Source: Shewanella sp. KX20019 (lineage in GTDB: Bacteria > Pseudomonadota > Gammaproteobacteria > Enterobacterales > Shewanellaceae). From it: a stretch of DNA of 64,000 nt. Shown here one piece after another: positions 54,399 to 63,151 of this stretch. Both the position numbers and the translations under genes were made by a program. The DNA lies in contig NZ_CP068437.1 of assembly GCF_016757755.1 (NCBI RefSeq), positions 868,001-932,000 on the forward strand, read 5' to 3'. Position 1 is the first letter of the stretch. Each line of letters begins with the position of its first letter. The notes beneath the pieces are model-generated. The model saw only the letters and a list, made by a program, of their open reading frames with translations. It made no database searches and was not told the origin of the DNA.

Positions 54399-54426
54399 TA
54401 AAAACCAGCTGCAAGGCTGGTTTTTG
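54399..54426. terminator. Bidirectional terminator
   Basis: AAAACCAGC-TGCAAG-GCTGGTTTTT lies between the small secreted-protein gene and the convergent secreted-protein gene. Confidence 0.85.
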
Positions 54427-54448
54427 TATTTTGCTCTTGGTTACTTTT

Positions 54449-55525
54449 TTAAAGCTTAGCGTCTTGCGCCGTATCTGCAGTTTGCGATTTTATTGCAGGT
54501 GTAAAGAATGGCTTTTCACTCGTTAGCCCTTTGGCTGAATTGGCGGCATAACGGGTTATTTTCTTATGAATAGGCTTCTGAGCCAGTGTCGCCAATACCT
54601 CTTTATAGCGACCATTTTTACTGTTACTTAGCACCTTGCATAGCCAAGCTAGTGAATCTGCAAAATGCCCATCTTGAGTGTCTTGATTATCCCAAATATA
54701 TTGTGCGATATGATCGAGTGAAGCTTGATCGGTTAACGGTAACTTGATTGCTTCTCGAGCTGCAGTGCGGATTTGGGTGACATCATTGCTAACAAGGCGA
54801 GAAAGCAGATCGCGATATTCTGTTGCAACTGCAGAGATATCGGCATCGGTCTGTTTCGATTTAAGATCAACTATCCAGTGAGTCTCCTCATATCTCAGCT
54901 CCATTGAGCCAAAATTGATATAGGAAAGACGCAAATTCTGAAACGTCTGGCGGCCAATAAAAGGACGACTGTAGCTGCGAATATACTGGCCGACGCCATC
55001 AGGTTGACCAAGTAACGACAACACCACCTCTAAGCTGTCACCGGTTTTTATTCTTGCAAAATTATCTGCCGTGGCACGAATATGTTTGCCATTAATCGGA
55101 GCTATATGCGCTGTATATTCAGTCGCATCAAATTGTGCGACTTCAGTGTTTTTAAGATCTTTAATCGCTGCCTTAAAGTAGCGCTTTACCTTGTTTGATT
55201 GGGCTAGTTTAAGTTGTGAGCTCAATAGCTGTTGATATCGACCATTTTTGCTTTCACCGATAGCTTTGGCTAGCCAAGAGATTGTATCGTCAAACTCATC
55301 ATCTTCTTTATTGCCATTATGATTCATCGACCAAATTGTAAATGCGGCTAAGTCCCACAGTTGAACGTTATCTGGCAGGTCATGATGTAGCGATTTAGCC
55401 CCCAGTTTCACGTTCTGTAAGTTCTGGCTAGTGAGTAAATCTGCATAGATAGATGCTTTACTGTCAAAGTCGGCGTGAGTCATGAATGAGCAGAGGATTA
55501 AAAAAATGGCGAGGAGTTTTTTCAT
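54449..55525 (-). CDS. Secreted protein with duplicated helical repeats around a BamE-like core
   Basis: Periplasmic protein of 358 residues with a signal peptide ending near residue 18. Two related helical segments occur: SWLAKAIGESKNGRY at 83-97 and AWLCKVLSNSKNGRY at 293-307, each followed by a similar helix. Between them (about 155-215) lies a segment with ARIKTGDSLEVVLSLLGQPDG, which resembles BamE/SmpA-like folds. The protein thus looks like a duplicated HEAT-like repeat with an inserted domain. Function is unknown. Confidence 0.7.
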   Translation of the reverse strand: MKKLLAIFLILCSFMTHADFDSKASIYADLLTSQNLQNVKLGAKSLHHDLPDNVQLWDLAAFTIWSMNHNGNKEDDEFDDTISWLAKAIGESKNGRYQQLLSSQLKLAQSNKVKRYFKAAIKDLKNTEVAQFDATEYTAHIAPINGKHIRATADNFARIKTGDSLEVVLSLLGQPDGVGQYIRSYSRPFIGRQTFQNLRLSYINFGSMELRYEETHWIVDLKSKQTDADISAVATEYRDLLSRLVSNDVTQIRTAAREAIKLPLTDQASLDHIAQYIWDNQDTQDGHFADSLAWLCKVLSNSKNGRYKEVLATLAQKPIHKKITRYAANSAKGLTSEKPFFTPAIKSQTADTAQDAKL

Positions 55526-55757
55526 TTTATCGAAGATCCATTATTGTCGGCATCCTAAGTCGATGATGCCGTAAAGCTGTCCATAGTGAATGTATGATGA
55601 CCGAAAATTTGGCCGACTTCAATTGACTGATATTGATAAGGGTTAAATCTAATGCTTGTCGAAATCTAAAGGTGGACGACTGGCGGCCTTGTTGGGTGCC
55701 ATCATGTAAGGTCTATTCTTGCCCGCTTTAGCGGTATGCGCAGTAGATAACACTGGG

Positions 55758-56861
55758 CTACTTTCCTGTATAACTAATGCGATAAATGGCATTGGCAGCA
55801 TCATCTGATACCAGTAAGGAACCATCATCCAAAGTTAGCACTGCAGCAGGCCGTCCCCAGCTTTTTTCCCCTTGTAACCAGCCAAATGCAAAGACCTCTG
55901 AGCTAACAACTTTGTTGCCATCGAGTTTGACACTAACAACACGATAGCCGACTTTGTTGCTACGGTTCCAAGAGCCATGTTGAGCAATGAAGATGTTATT
56001 TTTATAACTCGCAGGGAACTGTTTACCTTGGTAAAACTCCATACCTAACGCGGCGACATGGGCACCTAACTTAAGCGCTGGTGGGCGGTTGTTAATGTTA
56101 CCGGCTTTGTCTCCAAACTCCGGGTCAAGGATGTCGGCATTATGAACATAAGGAAAACCAAAATGCTGCCCAGTTGTTGATAGGTGGTTAAGCTCATCGT
56201 CAGGCAAGTCATCGCCCATCATGTCACGGCCGTTGTCGGTAAACCATAGATCGCCAGTAACGGGATGAAAATCAAACCCTACGCTATTACGAACACCTGT
56301 AGCAACTGTGATGCTCTGTTTAGTATCTACATTGAGCTTGATAATACTGGCAAAAGGCGCATCACTCTCACATACATTACAGGGGGCGCCTACTGGAATA
56401 TAGAGCAGGCCATCTGGACCAAAGCGAATAAACTTCCAGCCATGGTGCGATTTGCTCGGTAACTTGTCATAAACCAGTTCTGGCTCAGGTATTTTGGGGA
56501 GCAAAGCTTCAATATTGCGATAACGCCAAATCTTGTCGACCTCCGCGACGTATAAGTCACCTCGATGAAAGGTGATGCCTGATGGTAAGAAGAGGTCACT
56601 GGCAATCTCAATAATAGCATCAGCTTGGTAGTCATTATTGCTATCAATTACAGCATGTACTTTACCTGCCTTACGGCTGCCGACAAACAGTGTACCTTTG
56701 TCGCCTAACGCCATCTGTCTAGCGTTGTCGACACCCTCTGCATAAATGGAGATTTCAAAGCCTTCGGGAAGTGTAATGTTGTCGATGGGTAGGACTGCAT
56801 ACGCCGTTGAAGGCAGCAATAAGCTGATTGAGATTGTGGCTATTTTTAGCACTCGCGTCAT
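55758..56861 (-). CDS. PQQ-dependent sugar (sorbosone-type) dehydrogenase family protein
   Basis: Periplasmic protein of about 367 residues with a signal peptide ending near STAYA. Six beta-propeller blades are suggested by repeats such as ARQMALGDKGTLFVGSR, GDLYVAEVDKIWRYR and LWFTDNGRDMMGDDLPDDELN. The last matches the calcium/PQQ loop of glucose/sorbosone dehydrogenases. His in KSHHGWKFIRFGPDGLLYIPVG may be catalytic. A GTG at 56852 has a better spaced AAGG (9 bp) than the ATG. PQQ synthesis genes are not in the window. Confidence 0.8.
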   Translation of the reverse strand: MTRVLKIATISISLLLPSTAYAVLPIDNITLPEGFEISIYAEGVDNARQMALGDKGTLFVGSRKAGKVHAVIDSNNDYQADAIIEIASDLFLPSGITFHRGDLYVAEVDKIWRYRNIEALLPKIPEPELVYDKLPSKSHHGWKFIRFGPDGLLYIPVGAPCNVCESDAPFASIIKLNVDTKQSITVATGVRNSVGFDFHPVTGDLWFTDNGRDMMGDDLPDDELNHLSTTGQHFGFPYVHNADILDPEFGDKAGNINNRPPALKLGAHVAALGMEFYQGKQFPASYKNNIFIAQHGSWNRSNKVGYRVVSVKLDGNKVVSSEVFAFGWLQGEKSWGRPAAVLTLDDGSLLVSDDAANAIYRISYTGK

Positions 56862-57145
56862 CCTTGTTGGTTGCTTAATCTATAGTAAGGCTAAGTTGCA
56901 GACGATGGAAAGCATGTTAGTCACTTCTAGAATAAATTATCAGCAACTTGACGGCAATAAGATATACACCTTATATGTTATCGGGCGTTGACGTTGTAAG
57001 CGCTTTAGGGTTAAGAACCAGCTCAAGGTTAAATAAATATTTTTTTGGCTGTAAATGTTTGCTCTTACAGGATATTGTGGCAAGTTATATGTTAGTGACT
57101 TATTAGTCAGGTAGTTCGTTCGCATTAATTTGGATGGAGTGTTGA

Positions 57146-59689
57146 ATGATAGCGATAGAGATCTCTACGACTCAGCAAGCTCAATGGCGTAAGTCCATTG
57201 ATATGCTGGCGCGTATTTCTGGTTGTGGAGTCGGTCTATTAAAGGTTAATCAAGATGATTGTCTAGAGCCATTTTCGGCGGCGGGCATTAATCTTGAAAG
57301 CTTAGAAAATCTTTGTCAAGTTTGTGCCAAATCAGACCTCAATGACTCGCTATCAACATCTTCTTTTTCTAGTGCTACGGCATTAAATGGTAAACCTGCT
57401 GCCAATGATAGATTATTTGAATTAGGCGTAAGCTGCTGCGTGGCAATCCATTGGCCTTCCCAAGCCCTGTTCGGCTACCTATGCCTTACGACACTAACAA
57501 AGCAAGCTCTCCCACTCAATAAAGCCGATTTAAGACTATTACTAAAGCAGTGCGCCGATAGTTTTGAGCTCGATCTAGCGAGTCTCTATCGCCATTATCG
57601 GGACAGCATTCAACGAGATAATGACGCTAAAATTGATACAACTGCGGTGACTCTGCAACAGTTCATCGATTCGATGAAAGAACATGTATGGATGAAAGAT
57701 CCCCAAGGGCGTTATGTTGTTGTCAACCGTAGTGTCGAGATCGCTTGGGATAAATCATCTGAGCAGATCCTCAACCATACCGATGAAGAGCTATTTAATC
57801 CTCAGTTAGCTAAACAGTTTGTTGATGGTGATAAAGAGTCAATTACCAAAGGTGTACAAGTGACGGCCGGAGAGTGTAAAGGCCTGGATATCGATAATGT
57901 TGAATCATGGTTAGAAACCACCAAAGTGCCCGTGGTGAGTGATGTGGGAGAATTAGCTGGCATCATTGGTATTTCTCGTAATATCTCCTCACATAAGGCA
58001 GCGCAAGATCAGTTAGAGCTTGCCGCGCGGGTGTTTGAAAACTCGGTGGAAGGAGTATTGATAACTGATGTTGATGGCAACATTATTGATGCCCATGGGG
58101 CATACACCCATATCACTGGATTTGAGAAAAGTGAGTTGCTCGGTCAAAACCCGAAAATGTTTAATTCTGGACGCCATGATAAAGCGTTCTTTAACGAACT
58201 GTGGCAATCGCTTTTAAGCACGGGAAAATGGCATGGTGAAATATGGAACCGCCGTAAAAATGGTGCCGTTTTCCCGCAACTATTAACGGTTAGCGCAGTT
58301 TATGGTGATGAACATCAGATCCGCTATTTCGTTGCTGTTTTCGCTGATCTTTCGACACAGAAAAAGAACGAAGCCGAGCTAGTTCATTTAGCCTTTCATG
58401 ATCCACTAACCAAACTCCCCAACCGTATGGCTGTAACTTCTCGCTTGGAGCAGGAGATACGGCTGGCCAATAGAAGTGAATACCAGCTTGGCGTGGTTTA
58501 TATAGATGTGGACCTTTTTAAGCAGATTAATGACAGCTACGGTCACCTTATGGGGGATGAGGTGTTGGTTGAACTTAGCCAGCGCTTTAGTCTAGCGCTA
58601 GGCAGCTTAGCAACCGTTGCACGATTGGGTGGGGATGAGTTTGCGGTTATCCTGCCAAATATTGAAAGTAGCGATATGTTGTCGCTGCGGATCAGCAAGC
58701 TACAACAGGTTTTTGATAAACCTTTTCTACTTGGTGATAGTGCATCTGTGCGTTTAACGGCCAGTATGGGGATGGCTATTTACCCCCAAGATGGTCGTGA
58801 TTCCAGTACATTATTGGTCAATGCTGATGCCGCTATGCATAGAGCGAAGCAAGATGGACGTAATAACTACGCCTTTTATACTCAATCATTAACATATGAA
58901 TCAGTTGCACATCTTAAATTGCAAAGCGCACTGCATGATGCGCTGTCGCTTGGGGCACTGTATTTGGTGTATCAGCCGAAGGTTGATTGTTGCACTCAGC
59001 AGTTAAGCGGCTTTGAAGCGCTGCTGCGTTGGGAGGACCCTTTATTGGGGCCAATATCACCGGCGATATTTATTCCCGTTGCTGAAAAAATTGGTTTAAT
59101 CCAAGAGATTGGCCGTTGGGTATTACAACAAGCGTGTGAGCAAGGGGTGAGATGGCTCGCCGAGGGCAAAGATTTTGTGCGTATTGCCGTCAACGTCGCC
59201 GGGCCGCAGTTACAGCGACGTAATTTTGTCAACGAGGTTGCAGAAGTGCTCAAAGCTACGGGTTTACCGGCAAATAGATTGGAGCTTGAAGTCACCGAAA
59301 GTTGCATGATGTCCGATCCCGAGTCCGTTGGACGCGATCTGGTTAAGCTGGGTGAAATGGGAATAATGTTGTCTATTGATGACTTTGGTACTGGCTACTC
59401 CTCTCTCAATTACCTCAAAAAGCTGCCGATTAATAAGCTGAAAATCGACCAAGGATTTGTGAGGGATATCCCTGATGATGTCAATAATACAGCTATTGCC
59501 AAAGCGGTAATCGCACTGGGCCATTCACTTAATTTAAAAGTGATTGCCGAAGGGGTAGAGACACTAGAGCAGGCGAAGTTTTTGGCTGCTAATGGTTGTG
59601 ATGAAGCTCAGGGCTATTTGTTTAGTAAGCCAAAATTGGCTGCAGAGCTTGAACACTTTTTTGTAAAAGCCAGCTGTACAAACGGCTAG
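57146..59689 (+). CDS. PAS-PAS-GGDEF-EAL c-di-GMP signalling protein
   Basis: Soluble protein of 847 residues. An N-terminal GAF-like region (about 1-150) is followed by two PAS domains (about 168-285 and 293-405). The GGDEF domain has the canonical GGDEF at 495-499, without an RxxD I-site five residues before it. The EAL domain starts at about 593, with EALLRW at 624-629, then EVTESC and DDFGTGYSSLNYL. Both domains look catalytically competent, so the protein may make or break c-di-GMP depending on the PAS signal. GGAG lies 6 bp before the ATG. Confidence 0.93.
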   Translation: MIAIEISTTQQAQWRKSIDMLARISGCGVGLLKVNQDDCLEPFSAAGINLESLENLCQVCAKSDLNDSLSTSSFSSATALNGKPAANDRLFELGVSCCVAIHWPSQALFGYLCLTTLTKQALPLNKADLRLLLKQCADSFELDLASLYRHYRDSIQRDNDAKIDTTAVTLQQFIDSMKEHVWMKDPQGRYVVVNRSVEIAWDKSSEQILNHTDEELFNPQLAKQFVDGDKESITKGVQVTAGECKGLDIDNVESWLETTKVPVVSDVGELAGIIGISRNISSHKAAQDQLELAARVFENSVEGVLITDVDGNIIDAHGAYTHITGFEKSELLGQNPKMFNSGRHDKAFFNELWQSLLSTGKWHGEIWNRRKNGAVFPQLLTVSAVYGDEHQIRYFVAVFADLSTQKKNEAELVHLAFHDPLTKLPNRMAVTSRLEQEIRLANRSEYQLGVVYIDVDLFKQINDSYGHLMGDEVLVELSQRFSLALGSLATVARLGGDEFAVILPNIESSDMLSLRISKLQQVFDKPFLLGDSASVRLTASMGMAIYPQDGRDSSTLLVNADAAMHRAKQDGRNNYAFYTQSLTYESVAHLKLQSALHDALSLGALYLVYQPKVDCCTQQLSGFEALLRWEDPLLGPISPAIFIPVAEKIGLIQEIGRWVLQQACEQGVRWLAEGKDFVRIAVNVAGPQLQRRNFVNEVAEVLKATGLPANRLELEVTESCMMSDPESVGRDLVKLGEMGIMLSIDDFGTGYSSLNYLKKLPINKLKIDQGFVRDIPDDVNNTAIAKAVIALGHSLNLKVIAEGVETLEQAKFLAANGCDEAQGYLFSKPKLAAELEHFFVKASCTNG

Positions 59690-59703
59690 TTTAGGCCGTT
59701 TCT

Positions 59704-60330
59704 TTAACGGCCTAGCACTGCATTAAAATCTGAAAGTGGAATGACGTCGCCAGCTTGCATTGCTGTGATGTCGATATCGCCAACTCTTACTCTAACCAAC
59801 CTTAGTGTTGCAAAACCTACTGCAGCAGTCATCTTTCTAATCTGACGGTTTTTGCCTTCACGTAAGGTGATAGACACCCAGCTTGTTGGACCGTGTCTTG
59901 GATCACGGATCTTCCGACCTCGCAAAGGCAGCTGTGGTTCCTGCGTTAACTTGAATGCTTTGCAGGGCAAGGTTTGATATTTTTCTCCATTCACTCCAAT
60001 TTCAACACCGTTTTGTAGCGCTAACACTGCCGCGGCAGAGATGTCGCCATCAAGCTGAACATAATACTCTTTCTCGACTTTTTTACTGCGGATCAAGTGA
60101 CTCATCATGCCATCGGTCGTTAGTAGTAGTAACCCTTCGGAGTCGTGATCAAGGCGGCCGATAGCCATGGTTTTTTCGGGGAACGTAAATAGTTCAGCCA
60201 ACAGCTTTTTACTTTTACGCGTTTCGGGCACAAATTGGCTTAAAAAACCGTAGGGCTTAAAGATTTTAAAGTGCTGATGCTTGTCTGGCGCTGCAGTTAA
60301 TTCTACTTTTTCTAGGGTGATCGAGGCCAT
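59704..60330 (-). CDS. rluE: Pseudouridine synthase of the RsuA/RluE group
   Basis: Protein of 208 residues without an S4 domain. The catalytic Asp61 is in GRLDHDSEGLLLLT, and the fold motifs HFKIFKPYGFLSQF, LIRSKKVEKEYYVQL and SITLREGKNRQIRKM match RluE/RsuA. Small S4-less members are RluE, which modifies U2457 of 23S rRNA in E. coli. The gene is convergent with the GGDEF-EAL gene. Confidence 0.82.
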   Translation of the reverse strand: MASITLEKVELTAAPDKHQHFKIFKPYGFLSQFVPETRKSKKLLAELFTFPEKTMAIGRLDHDSEGLLLLTTDGMMSHLIRSKKVEKEYYVQLDGDISAAAVLALQNGVEIGVNGEKYQTLPCKAFKLTQEPQLPLRGRKIRDPRHGPTSWVSITLREGKNRQIRKMTAAVGFATLRLVRVRVGDIDITAMQAGDVIPLSDFNAVLGR

Positions 60331-60692
60331 TGATGTCGCTCTTAATTAGCTTGATTGCTATTAATCTTAACTTAGCATGATTATATACCCATCCCACTGA
60401 ATCCTGAATCCTCAGATAGAATGGGTATACGTAAACTCTTATGGCAACGCACCTCATCCCAATTGACGTGCTCCTCGCAAATGAGAGCTGTCGTGTTTAA
60501 TTGATAAGCTATGGTCATTTGGTGATTGCCGCAATAACAGTAGATGACAGCGTTGTCATTTGAGGTTATAGTAATGTTACATATTTAGCTGGTAGTACGA
60601 TAGCTATCTCATAAGAGCATATTTCATGCTCTGTTTTGGCGAGTACAGTTCGACAGTATCGGCTAATTTCTCACTTTAATTGGATCCCTTTT
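60331..60692. other. Divergent intergenic region between rluE and nagB
   Basis: 362 bp. It contains the hairpin at 60384-60429. No other motif could be supported. Confidence 0.45.
60384..60429. repeat. REP-like inverted repeat
   Basis: TATACCCAT (60384-60392) and ATGGGTATA (60421-60429) are exact reverse complements around a 28-nt loop that contains TGAATCC and TGAATCC as a direct repeat. It resembles short dispersed intergenic palindromes of gammaproteobacteria. Confidence 0.65.
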
Positions 60693-61484
60693 ATGCAAAT
60701 CGTAATATTAAAAGACAGCGCGGCAGTTGCGGCCTATGGCGCAAATATTTTTATTAAACAATTGCAGAAAAAACCGGATTCAGTACTGGGGTTAGCAACA
60801 GGCTCAACGCCGGTATCGCTCTATCAGCAGTTGATTGGAGCGACTAAAGCTAGGCTAATCTCATTTGCCAAAACCACCACCTTTAACCTCGATGAATACT
60901 TGGGGTTAGCGGCAACGCACCCGCAAAGTTACCGCTATTTTATGAAGCAGCAACTATTTGATCATATCGATATCGATCAAGCTAATACTCATGTGCCTCC
61001 TGGCGACGCGGTTAATCCAATTACGGCGTGCCAAGGCTACGAAGAGCAGATCGCGGCCGCTGGTGGTGTTGATGTTCAGTTATTGGGAATAGGCCGTAAT
61101 GGTCACATTGGCTTTAATGAGCCGTCATCGGGTTTGCTGTCGCGTACCCGAGTTAAAACCTTAACCAAGGCGACGATTAAAGATAACGCTCGCTTCTTTG
61201 AAGCCGATGAATATCAGCCGCATCTGTCGATTACGATGGGGATTGGTACGATTATGGATGCTAAAAAAGTCGTTTTATTAGCGACTGGTGCAAATAAAGC
61301 TGAAGCTATTAAGGCGACTGTAGAAGGCCCATTAACTGCTGCATGTCCAGCTTCCGCACTGCAGATGCATCAAGATGTGGTGTTAGTGATAGATGAAGCG
61401 GCGGCATCAAGCTTGTCTGATTGTGACTTTTATAAACATATCGAAGTGGAAAACCAAAAGCTGATGGCTAGATTAGGCTTGTAA
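60693..61484 (+). CDS. nagB: Glucosamine-6-phosphate deaminase
   Basis: Protein of about 263 residues that converts glucosamine-6-phosphate to fructose-6-phosphate and ammonia. LGLATGSTPVSLY at 32-44 binds the phosphate, Asp67 in NLDEYLGL is the likely catalytic base, and GIGRNGHIGFNEP holds the active-site His/Glu. The ATG at 60693 starts MQIVILKD, the family N-terminus; the frame upstream is not conserved. No other nag genes are adjacent, which is unusual for this enzyme. Confidence 0.92.
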   Translation: MQIVILKDSAAVAAYGANIFIKQLQKKPDSVLGLATGSTPVSLYQQLIGATKARLISFAKTTTFNLDEYLGLAATHPQSYRYFMKQQLFDHIDIDQANTHVPPGDAVNPITACQGYEEQIAAAGGVDVQLLGIGRNGHIGFNEPSSGLLSRTRVKTLTKATIKDNARFFEADEYQPHLSITMGIGTIMDAKKVVLLATGANKAEAIKATVEGPLTAACPASALQMHQDVVLVIDEAAASSLSDCDFYKHIEVENQKLMARLGL

Positions 61485-61506
61485 CTAGCTGTAATTAGTC
61501 GCAGAT

Positions 61507-61537
61507 AAAAAAGGACAAGCATGGCTTGTCCTTTTTA
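61507..61537 (+). terminator. Rho-independent terminator of nagB
   Basis: AAAAAGGACAAGC-ATG-GCTTGTCCTTTTT is a strong hairpin with flanking A and T runs, 23 bp after the stop. Confidence 0.9.
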
Positions 61538-61704
61538 TTTTTCAGCCCGAGAACATCTATTGCAGTTGGTGGTTCGCATCAATTAGGCGTTTGCTGATAT
61601 TGAACCAAAATGCCACCACTGTTCTTATGTTAATTATTTGTATACTCTTAATTGATGAAGGTAATTTTTAGATCAAAAACTAATCACTTATAAAGAGTAA
61701 AATT

Positions 61705-62241
61705 ATGCTGAAAAAATTCTCATTAGCGGTGCTTGTGTTAATCACACTGCCCTTTGTCATCGCGCTGTTTGTTCAAAAAGAGTATTCGGTAGTGGCCCAA
61801 ATCACCATCGATAGACCAGTGTCAGAGGTGTTTAGCTACGTGAAGCAGCTAAAGAATCAAGATAACTTTAGCGTCTGGGCACAAATGGACCCAGATATGA
61901 AAAAAAGCTATCGCGGCACTGACGGAACCGTAGGTTTTGTGTCTCGATGGGAAAGTGATAAAGAGGAAGTTGGTATTGGCGAGCAGGAGATAATGCGTAT
62001 TGATGAGGGCAAGCGCATTGATTTTGAACTGCGATTTTATGCTCCATTTGAGTCAACCGATCCTGCTTTTATGAGCACCGCAGCTATGGCTGACAATCAA
62101 ACATTGCTGAAGTGGGGCTTCGATGGCCATTTAGATTATCCTATGAACCTGATGTTTTTATTTCTAGATTTCGAAACCATGATTGCAAACGATCTCAATC
62201 AAGGGTTAGTGAAATTAAAGCAGCTGTTAGAGGCGGAGTAG
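61705..62241 (+). CDS. SRPBCC (START-like) family membrane-anchored protein
   Basis: Protein of 178 residues. A hydrophobic N-terminus (LKKFSLAVLVLITLPFVIALFV) acts as anchor or uncleaved signal. The rest, from VVAQITIDRPVSEVFSYVKQLKNQDNFSVWAQ, matches the helix-grip fold of polyketide cyclase/dehydrase proteins, with the late YPMNLMFLFLDFETMIANDLNQGLVKLK helix. A hydrophobic ligand is likely but unknown. AAAGAG lies 7 bp before the ATG. Confidence 0.78.
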   Translation: MLKKFSLAVLVLITLPFVIALFVQKEYSVVAQITIDRPVSEVFSYVKQLKNQDNFSVWAQMDPDMKKSYRGTDGTVGFVSRWESDKEEVGIGEQEIMRIDEGKRIDFELRFYAPFESTDPAFMSTAAMADNQTLLKWGFDGHLDYPMNLMFLFLDFETMIANDLNQGLVKLKQLLEAE

Positions 62242-62367
62242 TCCTTGTTGGTGGCAAGTTCGATGTTGCAGGATTGGCATAAAACTGAAATTACACCCTA
62301 GGCCAAGTTGTTCATTTTAAACTATGTGCGTGATAAACAAGATGCATTACCAAGGTAGGAAGACTCA

Positions 62368-63039
62368 ATGACAGAAGCTCATCATCTATTAACTGACTTT
62401 ATTGAATACCCTGAACATGAAATGCTTGCTCGGGCAGAACGAAATTATGCTGAGGTGAAGCGGCGTCACTCGATTCGAAAGTTTTCTAACAGGGCGGTAC
62501 CGCAAGAGATCATTGAAAAATGCATCTTGGCGGCGGGCACTGCGCCCAATGGTGCCAATCATCAACCTTGGCATTTTGTAGCGATAAATAGTCCTGAAAT
62601 TAAGGCGCAAATACGCCATGAAGCTGAAGCATTAGAGCAGGCTTTTTATGCCGGACGTGCGGGAGAGGAGTGGCTCGATGCACTTAAACCGTTAGGCACC
62701 AATGCTGATAAACCCTATCTAGAACATGCCCCTTGGCTAATCGCCATATTCAGCAAAAAACGCAGCGAAGATGAAGGCGAGCAAAAAACCAATTATTACG
62801 TGCATGAATCGGTTGGGATCGCGACTGGATTTTTGATCCAAGCGCTGCACAATGCAGGCTTAGGCACCTTAACTCATACGCCAAAGCCTATGTCATTCTT
62901 AAGTAAAGTATGTGGTCGAGATAATTCAAATGAGCGACCGTATATGTTGATCATAGCTGGCTACCCAAGCGAAGATGCGACAGTGCCAGAGCACGCATTA
63001 CAAAAGAAAGCGCTGGCAGAGATCTGCGACTTTCTCTAA
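62368..63039 (+). CDS. Nitroreductase family protein, iodotyrosine-deiodinase-like
   Basis: FMN-dependent reductase of 223 residues. The family N-terminus RRHSIRKFSNRAVP (about 32-45) binds the FMN phosphate, and APNGANHQPWHFVAI follows. The motif PYLEHAPWLIAIF and the long ACTIVE-site lid region (AFYAGRAGEEWLDALKPLG) resemble bacterial iodotyrosine deiodinase homologues more than NfsB. Such enzymes can dehalogenate aromatic substrates. The assignment is at subfamily-resemblance level. AGGA lies 7 bp before the ATG. Confidence 0.8.
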   Translation: MTEAHHLLTDFIEYPEHEMLARAERNYAEVKRRHSIRKFSNRAVPQEIIEKCILAAGTAPNGANHQPWHFVAINSPEIKAQIRHEAEALEQAFYAGRAGEEWLDALKPLGTNADKPYLEHAPWLIAIFSKKRSEDEGEQKTNYYVHESVGIATGFLIQALHNAGLGTLTHTPKPMSFLSKVCGRDNSNERPYMLIIAGYPSEDATVPEHALQKKALAEICDFL

Positions 63040-63151
63040 TAGCCGCTAAATGATTAACGACTTAAGGGAATTGGTATAACTACTTAGGGGAATGGCTGCA
63101 ACGCCAACTGCTAAGTTATTCCAGCAGATGGCGAGCGACCGAAGGTAGAGC

